The notes under the pieces are model-generated. The model saw nothing but the letters and a program-made list of their open reading frames with translations. It was not told the DNA's origin and ran no database searches. A stretch of 64,000 nucleotides of DNA from Platycnemis pennipes (taxonomy: Eukaryota; Arthropoda; Insecta; Odonata; Platycnemididae), in the NCBI GenBank assembly GCA_933228895.1, contig OW121855.1, forward strand, positions 30,518,698 to 30,582,697, written 5' to 3'. Shown here in pieces: positions 12,475-22,108 of this stretch. Every line of letters starts with the position of its first letter. Position 1 is the stretch's first letter. A program made the position numbers and the translations under genes.

Positions 12475-13280
12475 GTTATAAAGATTTTTTTCCATACTGC
12501 AAATATTTAACAGTTATTTCTATTTGCAATGTATAACCGTGTCTTAATCAAACAGTGACATACATACACCAATGTTCATTTCATTCAGAATAATGGTCTC
12601 TGAGATCAATCAGAGCCCAGTTCATTCGTCGCTCTTTCCCGGATTAATGTTTCACTTCTCCCTTCATTCACTCTATCTTCGATGATTATTGGAATTTTTA
12701 TTAATGTCGGTAATTTTTTACACAGTGGTCATAGATAAACACACCATATCCACGACGCGTTATAGGAAATCAGGTGCACTATCGCTCGTCTCTAAGAGGC
12801 ATGATCCTGGTAGTTAAAATATTACCGCCACTGAAAAGACGATTCAACGTGTCTTCTTTCGCGTCCATCCATCTCTTTGGACAATAAATATATCGACCGC
12901 GTTCCAGCTGGCTTCTTCGGGTCGGCTGAAGTCAGGTTCGGTTATCTTCGCTATCACCTTTTTTTAAATGTCGCGCCGGGAGTCCAACACTTAAGTAGAG
13001 CGAGTATTCACTGCATGGCTCTGAAAAGCGTAGATACTCATGGAAAGGTTTACGCCACGAATATCGCAAGAGGCAACGCAGCAAAGATCCATAATCTCGG
13101 CCCTTAGCTATCAACGAGAGATAATTGGCGTTGCTGTTGACTGAGAAGTTCTTTGAGAGAGCATTCAGGTCGCAAGACATCTTTTTTTTGTAAAATAACG
13201 TTAAATTATTACTGGAAAAATATTAAAGCTTCCGCACACTCATTAGCGATTAATTAAAAAAAATCTCACTTCAAATGAGG
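12475..13280. other. Unassigned spacer
   Basis: No supported feature. Two opposing frames of 76-82 codons at 12877-13180 overlap each other and resemble no known protein. Confidence 0.5.
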
Positions 13281-13284
13281 TTGG

Positions 13285-13645
13285 CTTGACGTATTTCAAG
13301 AATGCAATGGACAGAAAGCATTAAAAATCTATCTCTCCTAGAAATCAATAATGGGAGCTAACTACTCCTGATACTAAACACACGAAAATTAAAATACATG
13401 GGGCACATTAAGAAAAAATGTAAACACTATGAACTATTACAACACATCACATAGGGAAAGATAGAAAAGGAAAGGGAAGATAAGACATCGTGGCTAAAAA
13501 ACTTAAGTGTGTCATGGCTTAACATAACATCAACTGATCTTTTTCAAGCCACTACTGACAGAGTTCACACTGCCATGACGAATGCCAGGATCCATAACAG
13601 ATATGCACCAGGAGAACTTAAAGATTCTCATGAAAAGTTTTAATG
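13285..13645 (+). mobile_element. LINE C-terminal fragment (third lineage)
   Basis: The plus-strand translation gives a recognisable end of a LINE reverse-transcriptase protein. It contains LEINNGS, RKLKYMGHIKK, YELLQHIT-stop-GKIE, KTSWLKNLSVSW and TDLFQATTDRVHTAM, followed by a stop soon afterwards. This matches the pattern RK..Y.GHI...Y.LLQ.I.QGKI.GKR...R..SWL.NL found at the C-terminus of many arthropod endonuclease-reverse transcriptases. At least one in-frame stop is present. The 5' part, including the RT core, is absent, so this is a dead truncated copy. The clade cannot be fixed from this piece. Confidence 0.7.
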
Positions 13646-14300
13646 AATTAATTGGAATGAGAGAAATATTCGGGGGAGACAAATTTAATACGGAATCCCA
13701 GCGCTCAGAGTCCAGGGCGCAACGTTCAGTTTAGTGCAGGGATGCGAGCAGAATGGGGAGCATGCACTATTCTTTACCACTCTTTGAATGAGAAGTATAT
13801 CTGCTAAAATGTACTTGTTGAAAATTTTGCAGAATAATTAAGTTGTGGTACAAAGATATTACTCTTTAAAGGTTGTACGTTTCTTGAAGCTTAAAAACAC
13901 GACGTCATCGCATGAAGTAACGGCACGGTATCACTATGGGCGTTGTTTATCTGTTTATACGTGGAGGTAAGTTGTTTAATGAATACTCGGTGAAAACATA
14001 CGTATTTATCTTATTTTAAATGCAATAAATGAATGTATTAAGATTTTTTATTGAAGAAGTATGGATCGTAACTAGAATATCGTCCATAAAATGTATAATA
14101 ACTGTATAGTGTTGTTTGCTTTCACTCCGCGAGTCTGCACTACTACAAAGCGTCGGATTCTGCTTTTTTAAATCCCATTTCAGTTATGGTTCCGAACAAG
14201 AAACGGCTAAAATCCTCAAAACAATATATTCGCTTCGTTTTCTTCCAAAATAAACGTCTGTTTCCGCAGCAATATTGAACCTTTACCGTGCAGTGACGTC
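13646..14300. other. Unassigned AT-rich spacer
   Basis: No supported gene or repeat. Confidence 0.5.
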
Positions 14301-14830
14301 AGAAGGCGTTTCATGTCACGTGACTTTCGTCAATTTTCGGGAACATTTTAAGAGCTTTTAATAATATTTGTGGTTGGCGTAGAAAATTTCGGCTTATACG
14401 TTTCAATTTGTGAGAAAATTTCGTATCAAGTACAATGCCCGAGAAAAAAGTTTCATGCATATTCCCCATTAACGCAGAATGCTTTCGGATACTCCCGAGG
14501 CCCTCATCGATTCGCTCCTCGCAACGGACGGCGGGACCGGGACGGTGAACGCGCCCGCTTCCCGACATGCTAATTAGCGCGGGCGCGAGCCAGCTCGCCG
14601 TCGCAGGTGCTTCAGAGAGAGTAGGTACAGCCGCTCCGGTGCGAGGTGGGCGGGCGAGTCTTTCGCACTGAGTGGGAAGATTGCGAGACTGCGACGAGGT
14701 CAACGCAGGTGATGACGGCGAGCAGAGGAAAGGGGATGGGGAAGGTCACAGGGAGTGTTCCGCTACGTCACTATAATTATCATTGTCAGTTTTCTACCGG
14801 TGAAGATTGGTCTAAACGGATATTCAATAT
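14301..14830. other. GC/CpG-rich patch
   Basis: A GC-rich stretch (densest at about 14500-14740) with overlapping frames on both strands and no recognisable domain. The 130-codon minus frame is compositionally biased and I do not accept it as a gene. Confidence 0.3.
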
Positions 14831-14837
14831 TTCCCAT

Positions 14838-15600
14838 CATAATCATCATCATCATGGGTCAATAATCCTAGGATTGGTTTGACGCAGCCCTCCACTCGAT
14901 TCTTCTATCGGCCAACCTCTTCATATTAACGTAGCTCCTCTCTTTTACATCCTTCACAACCTGTTCCATGTATCTCATACGAGGCCTTCCTTTTCCAATC
15001 TTTCCGCTCACTTTTCCTTCGACGATTGTCTTCATCAGGCCATCGTGTCTTCAGATCTGGCCGATTAGGTTGTCCCGTCTTCTTTTTATAGTTTTCAGCA
15101 GACTTCTCTTTTCTCCCACTCTTCTTAGGACTTCTTCATTTGTCACTCGGTCGATCCATTTCATCTTCATCATTCTTCGATAGCACCATATTTCGAATGC
15201 TTCCACCCTTTTCTTCTCCGCTGCTGTCATCGTCCATGATTCACTGCCGTAAATACACATGCTCCAGGTGTACGTTTTGATGAGCTGCTCCCTTACTTCT
15301 ACGCATGTATTTCCCGCTGCAAGTAGATACTTCTTTTGATAGAATGCCCTCTTTGCCTGGGCTATTCTACCCATTATTTCCTTCTTGGTTCGTCCATCGT
15401 TGGTTAATCGGCTTCCTATGTAACAGAACTCTTTCACCTCTTATAGTTTCTGATTTCCTAGTATACCGTTGGTTTTGGCCTCCTCTCTCTTGCTGCACGC
15501 CAATATCTTAGTTTTCTTCTTATTGATCTTCAGCTGATGTATACCCATACATTTCACACGATGTCCTCCTGCTTTGTTATTTCTTCAATCACAGTTCTTT
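14838..15600 (-). mobile_element. RTE-like LINE, 3' half, minus strand
   Basis: A 5'-truncated copy. From the 3' end (low coordinate) it has an (ATG)n microsatellite at 14838-14860, CCTAGGATT, and the C-terminus MKRLADRRIEWRAASNQS at about 14885-14930. Upstream lie the C-terminal region of the RT protein and then the thumb-like region at 15051-15437. The terminal block shares its last residues with the pieces at 8.6, 29.0 and 33.0 kb. A stop after LIGQI, where the related copy at 33 kb reads through as a GHI/GDT..RH pattern, splits the frame. Upstream of 15437 the frame decays. Confidence 0.85.
15051..15437 (-). pseudogene. RTE-like reverse transcriptase fragment
   Basis: A 128-codon open piece of a non-LTR reverse transcriptase, starting just before KEFCYIGSRLTNDGR (the V..F.YLGS.IT.DGR motif). 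It then shows EIMGRIAQAKRAFYQKK, IKTYTWSMCIYGSESWTM, AFEIWCYRRMMKMKWIDRV and TNEEVLRRVGEKRSLLKTI. These are the ordered landmarks of the region after the catalytic FADD box in this LINE type; the catalytic core itself is missing. The frame ends at a stop after LIGQI and resumes as RHDGLMKTIVEGKVSGK and GRPRMRYMEQVV. In a working element this protein copies the element RNA into DNA at the target site. Here it cannot. Confidence 0.85.
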
Positions 15601-15719
15601 ACAGAAAAAAATAGTCATAAACTTTTAGAACTATGTTGAGTTAACAATTGAAGATTAATTTGGGTATTGTAGAGTTAAGGGGGGCCAGGGCCCCTTTGCC
15701 CCTCCCCTCCGTGCGTGTG

Positions 15720-16060
15720 GTTGGTTATTGGTTGGTTATTTAGGGGAGGCGACCGACAGTTGAGGTCATTTGCGCCATATAGGATAGGTGGATAATTCGA
15801 CAATGGTAGGAGTTTTCAGGGAACGGAGGAAGGGTGGAGAGAAACCCGGAGTCGGCATTAGCCTACTCTTAACGAAAGGCGCCAAGGGGACCACGGCTTG
15901 ACGTCCCATCCGACGGACTGAGTACTGAACTTGAAATGCCCTCCACTAGGCACTCAAGTGGGGACCGGTTTTCCACTGAAAAATCCGCCACTGCCGGGAA
16001 TCGAACCCGGGCCCTGGGGATCGGAGGCCAGTACTCTAGCCACCACTTCAACCCGATCCC
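15720..16060 (-). mobile_element. Full-length tRNA-derived SINE with target-site duplication
   Basis: The best SINE copy in the window. On the minus strand it starts GGGATCGGGTTG and has an A-box region TGGTGGCTAGAGTACTGGCC and a B box GGGTTCGATTCCCG. It continues through CGGATGGGACGT, GGCGCCTTTCGTTAAGAGT and the GCCGACTCCGGGTTTCTC block, and ends in a CCAACCAATAACCAACCA tail. It is flanked by CCCCTCCGTGCGTGTG (15704-15719) and CCCCTCCGTATGTGTG (16058-16073), a 16-base duplication with one mismatch. This is the mark of LINE-mediated retroposition. The low divergence of the boxes suggests a fairly young copy. Confidence 0.88.
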
Positions 16061-16062
16061 CT

Positions 16063-16180
16063 CCGTATGTGTGCCAATGCTACCAAGATAGCTAAATATC
16101 TCAACCTGCTCCAACTTCTACCCCCTTATTTTGTAATTCAACCCGGTCCCTTTGTCCACTGAAAATCTCATTACTTTCGT
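16063..16180 (-). mobile_element. LINE reverse transcriptase remnant
   Basis: The minus-strand frame reads NYKIRG-stop-KLEQVEIFSYLGSIGT, the motif leading into YLGS...DG that follows the FADD box in RTE-like elements. It is a short remnant beside the SINE at 15.7-16.06 kb. It belongs to a different copy from the fragment at 15.05-15.44 kb, because the same motif region is present in both. Confidence 0.6.
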
Positions 16181-16506
16181 TTATTGAGATCAATCTCGCG
16201 ACGTCGAAACGAGAGGTTATTCCGAGGAGTCGCACGGATAATCGAGAGGGTGTCATTGTCGTCAACAGGATCAGAAGCAGCAAGCGGACATGATTCCCAG
16301 TATCGGAGAATACGAGGAAAGGAAAAGGAAAGAAAGGGCACGAGAGTGGATGAGCGGCCTTCAGCACGCGGATGGAGAAGACACTGATATAATAAGGTGG
16401 AAAAGAAGTAAGACAAAGGACAGATGGGGTGGAGCGGAAGACGTGGGAAGAAATTCGAAGCCGGAAAAGGTGGGCGAGGGAGACTATTTGGAGGTCACAG
16501 CAGGTT

Positions 16507-16769
16507 CAGGCACGTGGTCAGGAAGGGGGGCTTCTGCTGCTTCAGCACCCCCGAAATTTTTTCTCAATAATTTTGTTGTTCTGATTGTAGCAGTGAACTT
16601 TAATAGTGAGAAGAGATAAGTATGGGCACTGTAAAAGTAAATACCAAGTGCTGAAAACTAAGGGAAGAGATTTGTAACATGTAGCCACCGAATGGGCAAG
16701 GCTGATTAGTTTTAAGTGACGCAAGATTTAGCCCCCCCACCCCGAAGAAAATTTCTGGCTACGTGCCTG
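16507..16769 (-). mobile_element. Non-autonomous DNA transposon with 8-bp TSD (hAT- or P-like)
   Basis: A 263-base element with ends CAGGCACGTGGTCAGG and GGCTACGTGCCTG in inverted orientation. It is flanked by perfect 8-base direct repeats AGCAGGTT at 16499-16506 and 16770-16777. Near one end it has a G-run plus CTTCAGCACCC, and near the other a C-run. It is the inverted relative of the elements at 17.9, 42.3 and 54.7 kb. An 8-bp duplication with CAG termini is usual for hAT, and P elements also make 8-bp duplications. It has no transposase and must rely on one supplied elsewhere. Confidence 0.85.
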
Positions 16770-16939
16770 AGCAGGTTATGAGCAGAAGGAAGACGACCAA
16801 GCAAGAAGAAAGGTAGAGTGAACAATGAAGGAATTTTAGAATGAAGAAAGCAAAGAGGAATGTTAATTTATAGGCGTTCAGCAATTTTAGTACAATATTT
16901 CCTCTCCTACAAATTTTCTCTCATCTTCAGTTGTTTTTG

Positions 16940-17110
16940 AAGATATTTTTCCTCACCTCGTACCCCTCGTACAATGTTGTTGAATACTTTTTTGCCGGTA
17001 TGTTGGTTGTGGCCAAGATATTTGCATGCCGGTATGAAGGCCTTTAGGTAACCCAACTAACAGCACGTTTATGTATGCTTGCTATGCTCCATCAATCGTT
17101 TTTGAATTGA
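16940..17110 (+). mobile_element. LINE-A 3' UTR fragment (diverged)
   Basis: The block around 17020-17095 (...CATGCCGGTATGAAGG, then AACCCAACTAACAGCACG and TATGCTTGCTATGC) aligns with the LINE-A 3' untranslated region at 11780-11840 and 46920-46985. The terminal stem-loop and GTAGATG tail are missing. It is an old, truncated copy. Confidence 0.55.
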
Positions 17111-17206
17111 CAATGTAAATAAATTCACTTCGTTAAAGTCCACAGATTTCTTAAATCCGACCCAGGTTTCGACTTAAACACACATCGACACATCAAGGTC
17201 TTGATA

Positions 17207-17530
17207 ATTGACCCGTATTTTTCCGTTTTTCGATCCGACAATTATTTCCCGAGTTATAAGCGGCGAAAAACTGATGTTTTTAAGGGGGTTCTATACCTCC
17301 GCAGAAAACGGCTCTGCAGACCCTTGCGAGATCGAAGATAACGAGTTTAATATAAGTCGCAGAGCTGATCGGGTTTCACTGATCGTTAGATTAAGGATCA
17401 ATGTGAGCGGCTATTTGAACAGAATTTTCATTAGCAGTACTCATTAAAGAGCTTCAGGCACTGAAAATCGTAAAAATAGCCTGATTTCAACTTTTTTTCC
17501 TTTGACATTGAAACCGTAATGGAAACATGT
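17207..17530 (+). repeat. Dispersed repeat B, 5' part
   Basis: The segment from CCCGTATTTTTCCG through GCGGCGAAAAACTGATG closely matches 41584-41657, where it runs straight into the block that is also found alone at 20949-21360. The downstream part (17290-17530) is not seen in the 41.6-kb copy. The repeat is unclassified, with no coding signal. Confidence 0.65.
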
Positions 17531-17858
17531 GTTCAATTATCCGCTGGGATTCATCCTTCTGTTCTACTATTATATCAAACTCAAAGACCTTAGGTGCATA
17601 CTAAAGTTGCTATTTATTATTTTCCGAACCATGTTTTCACTATTTTACGTGCTAAAAATCTTTCGTTCCGTGGCGCTGCTCTAGTCCCCCCCCACTCCCG
17701 CTAACGTCACCCTCCACCTCCTGGCTCCTTATCTCTCTCTCTCTCTCGAACCATTCCAAGGCCACGTCCGAGCCACTTCGCCTCCCTCCGGCCCCTTGTC
17801 GAAAGCCAGAGCTCTCAGACCGAGCGAGCTCAGCAAGGATATTTTTTTCATTAGCAGG

Positions 17859-18180
17859 CAGGCACGTAGCCAGAAATTTGCTTCGGGGGGGGGCTAAGTT
17901 TAGCACGTTTAGCCTAACTTCAATTCAGCCTTGCCCGTCGGTACCGACATGAAACAAATGTCTTCCTTCATTTTCAGTGCTCGGTATTTGCTTTCACAGT
18001 GCCCATTCCTATCTGTTTTCTCTGGTTAAGCTCACTGTTTATCCTGTCATGAAGCAGTTAATTTAACCGGCCCCAGAAAAGAAGTTCAAATCATGCATAC
18101 ATATCAGATTACTACAGATACATACATATCAGATTGGTCGATTAAATAGTGGGTCGATAAAATAATTATCGGGGAAAATT
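17859..18180 (+). mobile_element. CAGGCACGTAGCCAG-type DNA element, 5' part
   Basis: Starts CAGGCACGTAGCCAG, then has a G-run, CTAAG and the shared internal block (CTTGCCCGTC..., TTTTCAGTGCTCGG, CAGTTAATTTAACCGGCCCC). It resembles the element at 42266-42699. The right end with its inverted terminus is absent; the LINE-A endonuclease segment begins soon after. It is either truncated or partly replaced. Confidence 0.7.
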
Positions 18181-18189
18181 CTAGCTGAA

Positions 18190-18762
18190 AAAGAGCACCA
18201 GGAGAGAAATAGATTGGGAGAAATAATTTCAGTCATAGTAGTGAATTGTCGTAGTTTAAGAAATAAAGTAGCCGAATTTCACCACCTCATAAAAAGTACT
18301 GATGCTGATATAATCGTACGCACAGAAAGATGGCTTTCGAAGGACATATCAGATATGAAGTATTCCCTAAGTGTTTTACCGTATACAGAAAGGATAGAGT
18401 AAGCAGAAACGAAGGAGTATTATTTATAGCTGTGAAGGACCCGTATGTTAGTAGAAGAAAACTTATTTCAGAGCGAAGTGTAGTAAGTATTTGGTGTTCC
18501 GTTAAAAGTAAAAGTAGTGACGCAAAAAAAAGATATATGTAGGTGCATATTACAGGCCACCGGATGCAGACATCAATTCTATAATGGAACTAGAGTCAGA
18601 GATAGGAACATTGATTTCTCGGAACAAATACAGAGGAATAATAGTAGGCGGAGACTTCAATCTCCCTTCGATAGACTGGAATACGTGTAGTTTTATAACA
18701 GGAGGTAAGGATAAGTAACTCTGCGAATCACTGTTGAACACCTTTACGTCACATTTTTTACA
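18190..18762 (+). mobile_element. LINE-A endonuclease segment, first part of an interrupted copy
   Basis: An apurinic-type endonuclease region of a non-LTR retrotransposon spread over three frames. It shows VNCRSLRNKV (substrate-contacting N box) and DIIVRTERWL (conserved E of the E.WL motif). Then come NEGVLFIAVKD, YYRPP and GGDFNLPSIDW (catalytic D-F-N). Two frameshifts separate these blocks. In a live element this domain nicks the target DNA. Coding sense stops near 18757, where a minus-strand LINE-A copy begins, and resumes at about 19965. Confidence 0.85.
18214..18716 (+). pseudogene. Endonuclease domain of LINE-A (frameshifted)
   Basis: Broken open pieces at 18214-18402 and 18330-18542 plus a third frame at 18539-18716 together cover the order N-box, E.WL, GVLFIAV, YRPP and GDFNLP of the LINE AP-endonuclease. 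The last frame ends at a stop after TGGKDK. The key acidic residues are still readable. The frameshifts make it non-functional. Confidence 0.8.
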
Positions 18763-19961
18763 TCTACTTCTACATAATACTCTGCAAGCCAACATAAAGG
18801 TGTGTGGTAAGTGGTGAATTCTCACCAAACATGCACTACATATCATGCATAAAAAAAGGAATAGTACTCGTATAGGTACTGTTCAAAACTACGCTATTTA
18901 AAAAAAGATAAAAATAGCGAAGCATACATTCAAAAACATGCCGTTAGTTGGGTTAGCTATAAGTCCTTATACCAACATGCAGGTACCAATGTAATCCATT
19001 GCTACACTCGTACTGGATATATTTACCGTTATTCATATCCCTCAATGTACGTAGAAAAAAGGGCATTTTGAATCTGTCAGTTTGACTATCATTTTCTCTA
19101 ATTTCGTGATTATGGTCCAGTCTACCATAGTAAGTTGGGGTTCACAAAATATTTTTAACATCATCACTGAAAATATGGTCTTGGAATTTGTTTTAAGAGA
19201 TTATGTCTAAATTTCAATCTGCTACGATCTTCTTCAATTCAAGTGCTAAGAGGAGAGCTATTCATTTTCCAAAAATTCATCAAGAGACAATTATTAAATT
19301 TTAATTCTAAGTGCCATGTATCACACCAATCTTCAATTGCTTGTAGGTCATCATTTAAATATTCTTTATCGTTTGGGCATAGAATTCCCCTGTACACTAC
19401 AGTGTCATCGGCAAATAGACGAAGCTTACTTATGACAACCTTATTGATATCATTTATGTACAGGAGGAACAGGAGTGGACCTATCACACTACCTGATGGG
19501 ACACTCAAAGTGACTTTAATTGCCGGTGAGGTAACACCGTCCAAAACAACCCTTTGCACCCGATCATGCAGGAAATCATTTATCCATGATTTAATGTTAC
19601 TGTCTATGCCATAATATTTTAATTTCAAGATTAGTTTGCTATGAGACACCTTCTCGAAAGCTTTTTTGAAATCGAGAAATATAGCATCCACTGGAATATA
19701 ATTTTCGCCAGAAACTAAAATATTGTGAGAAAAGAGAGCAAGTTGAGTTTCACATGATTTGCTCTTCCGGAACCCATGCTGAACATCGGCCAATAAATTC
19801 TGGCTATATAGTTGTTCCATGACTGAACTAATAATTATATGTTCCAGGACCTTGCATGAAATGGATGTGAGGGATATAGGTATGTAGTTAGATGGCTGCT
19901 CCCTATCACCACTTTTAAAAATGGGTGTTACATCGGCTGCTTTTCAGTCCATCGGTACGAC
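18763..19961 (-). mobile_element. LINE-A copy on the minus strand, inserted in another LINE-A
   Basis: On the minus strand this copy begins truncated near 19961, carries an RT core (19239-19820), and has an internal deletion. It then shows the end of the C-terminal domain (SRLKFRHNLLK near 19200), the 3' UTR with CAACTAACGGCATG (about 18935-18950), the stem-loop region, and the tail complementary to CATCTACTTCTAC at 18763. It lies exactly between two pieces of a plus-strand endonuclease region. It therefore inserted after that copy did. An obvious target-site duplication is not visible at the edges. Confidence 0.85.
19239..19820 (-). pseudogene. LINE-A reverse transcriptase core, 193 codons
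   Basis: The best-preserved coding piece in the window. Ordered RT motifs are HGFRKSKSCETQL (residues 15-27), AIFLDFKKAFEKVSH (46-60, with catalytic Asp50), VPSGSVIGPLLFLLYINDI (108-126) and RLFADDT (134-140, with the catalytic Asp pair at 138-139). The motif W..TWHLELKFNNCLLM follows (165-181). The catalytic acids are intact. The start at 19820 is simply the first Met in an open frame truncated upstream. Downstream the protein is cut short by a deletion that joins it out of frame to the C-terminal remnant. A CR1/Jockey/L2-like clade is likely from the motif style, but only a tree would settle it. Confidence 0.88.
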
Positions 19962-20540
19962 GAAACTTTAAAACAACTAGTAAAAGAACCGACCAGGGGA
20001 GACAACATACTAGACTTATTCGCAACAAATATACCCGAATAAGTTCTAAATGTAGCTACAGACAGGAATTAGTGATCATAAAATAGTTCATGCGATATTG
20101 AATGTAGGCGTTGAAAAACATTATAAACCAAGGAGGAGGGTATACTTATTTGGCAAGGCTAATTAACGACGGTATGAAAGAGGAATTAAGGGAATCGTTT
20201 AATGTATTTAGCGAACAAAGCAAAGGATTAGATATAGAGGATTCGGGGAGAGAAATTCTTGAGGTCACCCGTAAAGCAGTTAATAACTATATACCAAGTA
20301 AATTGATAATACAGAGCATAGGTGGTATGACGCGGAGGTTAGGAAATCACTAAAGCGACGAAGGGTATGCCACGCTGAGATGAAAAATGAAGGACAGGGT
20401 CTATCGGTAGAGGAAAAAAACTTACAATGACGTTGTGTTTTAGTTTTTTCTCGATCCCATTTAATTTCTGGACAAACTTTAGACGGAGTTACACTCGTAT
20501 TTGAAAAATCTTGCAATAAAGAAATTAGGTTTTAGAGAAG
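19962..20540 (+). mobile_element. LINE-A second part of the interrupted copy (endonuclease end to pre-RT linker)
   Basis: Resumes the plus-strand frame with LVKEPTRGDNILDLFATN and SDHKIVHAILNV, the standard end of a LINE AP-endonuclease (SDH motif with the catalytic histidine). Then come KPRRRVYLFGKAN, MKEELRESFNV, VTRKAVNNYIPSK and HRWYDAEVRKSLKRRR, the linker between endonuclease and reverse transcriptase. There are several frame changes and stops. A decayed FREAFYFCTENK block near 20530-20570 may extend the copy. Confidence 0.8.
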
Positions 20541-20948
20541 CATTTTACTTCTGTACTGAAAATAAATAGCCCCGAATATTTTACCTGGTAGCGAGAGTGG
20601 ACTAAATCAAATCCCACTTATAGACAAGTTACGTTCGTGTTAGGTGAGTAGCAAAGATAAGCGGATAGCTAAGATGAGGAAGACGAATGAATCACTCGTA
20701 AACAAAGATTCCCTCGGCCTTCGTCCAAAGGGTCGAGTGACGACGTGTGACGCAATAGGCGATAAGGAACATTTGGACCGGTGGTCACTCATTGGTGACT
20801 GAATAAATAAGCCACTCCCCAAACACCCCTCAAAGATGACCCCCTCCTTCCAGTAAAGTTACCCATCCCACTGAAACTGAAGCGGCGGCTCTCGGAACTA
20901 ACCCCCGTGGCGGTTACTCAAGAGATATTGGTTTGGTATAGAACAGCC
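20541..20948. other. Unassigned spacer
   Basis: Possibly the decayed continuation of LINE-A at the start. The rest shows no supported feature. Confidence 0.4.
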
Positions 20949-21360
20949 TTAACCCTTTCGGAAAAGTGGGCGTGGTGCAACCTCTAACGTATATCGACTT
21001 CGTCGAATCAGAACTGAGCCCGCGAAGCTACTTTGCCTTATCTCAATGGGGGGGGACACAGCTGACTCGGCCAATGGGAATGATTGCGACAGCATCTGTG
21101 CGAGCAGACCTTCCGAGAATCCCCCTCCACTCCCTTCCCCCTCCCCTGAAAGCAGTCAAGGACAGGAGGCAAATGACGTCAATGTTATCACAGCAGCATT
21201 TTCGGTGGGCGTCACCTTTTGCTTATTTTAATTTTTGATCTATGAGTGAATGGTTGTAGTTAGAAGATTAATTTTTTCACTAAAATTCTTTTTTCGTTTC
21301 CATCTAACGATTTCGTGTACAAAATTGCGATTTCGGTTCCGAGTAAACGCCCCCATTTGT
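20949..21360 (+). repeat. Dispersed repeat B, 3' part
   Basis: About 410 bases from ACCCTTTCGGAAAAGTGGG to AACGCCCCCATTTG match 41656-42062 closely, in the same orientation, with scattered substitutions and small gaps. Both copies keep CGACTTCGTC and a G-run before ACACAGCTGACTC. They also keep ATGACGT and AATGTTATCACAGCAGC. The 90-codon frame inside is not preserved in the other copy, so it is not taken as coding. The class of repeat is unknown. Confidence 0.75.
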
Positions 21361-21429
21361 TATACGTTATTGAATTGCTATGGCTCAACTAAATTGTAGC
21401 TACTCATTCTCTATTAGCATGGTAGATAG

Positions 21430-21510
21430 TGCTTGTATCATGAATATTCATCACTTCCCCACAAACCTTTATGATAGCTTGCAGGGTAAATCTACATCTA
21501 CGTAATACCT
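21430..21510 (+). mobile_element. LINE-A tail relic
   Basis: CACTTCCCCACAAACCTTTATGATAGCTTGCAGGGTA is a diverged version of the LINE-A terminal stem-loop. It is followed by TCTACATCTACG, which is the tail sequence in the opposite sense. It is probably two old tail fragments head to head. Confidence 0.45.
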
Positions 21511-21866
21511 TTTCGATAGAATAAGCAGAAATCCGGCACATCTTTTACATTTTCATTGTAAAAGAAAACCGCTTGGTACTTGTCCACACTTTATTCAATA
21601 TCTGACCAGTTTCCATTTTCTTTTGCATCTTGATGATGATGAAAAAGGACATAGGAACTAATCAGGTATTAAGGTATGCCTGGTTATGGTTCACCTCTCC
21701 CACACACCCAGGATATTATGCAGGATGTACATGTCCCACGAGCCACCGCTAGGTTGTATGGCAGGGGTTGGAGATCGCCGAACATATTATGAAGATGAAG
21801 GAATCTTATTTTCTCTACGTGGCGCCTTTAACTGTATCTCCCAAGAAATGACGATCAAATGGAGCA

Positions 21867-22078
21867 AAAGGAGGCTCCACCGAATTACTAAGTAGATGTC
21901 ATTTTGTGAAAATTTCAGGATATATCATTTTTTGGCCATTCTATCGATTGGCAATAAGATGAGTCCTTTCCATTAGGTATTTGAAAAACAAAGACGTTGA
22001 AAATCAGCTCATTTATGCGTGGTTATACGGCAGAGCATGGCTGTTGCAGTACATTTTGCAGATTATTAATGCAAAGCG
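21867..22078 (+). repeat. Dispersed repeat C, copy 1
   Basis: Shares about 210 bases with 24001-24202 in the same orientation. Landmarks are GGAGGCTCCAC, AAGTAGATGTCATTTT, GTGAAAATTTCAGGA, AAGACGTTGAAAATCAG, ATACGGCAGAGCA and TTTTGCAGATTA. It is AT-rich with no coding frame in common. The class is unknown. Confidence 0.7.
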
Positions 22079-22079
22079 A

Positions 22080-22108
22080 AATGTCGTTTTGACGAAAAAC
22101 GACATTTC
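22080..22108. repeat. Perfect short hairpin
   Basis: AAATGTCGTTTT and the inverted AAAACGACATTT flank a five-base loop (GACGA). It lies directly after repeat C copy 1 and is missing after copy 2. It could be the end of a foldback element or an isolated palindrome. Confidence 0.6.
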
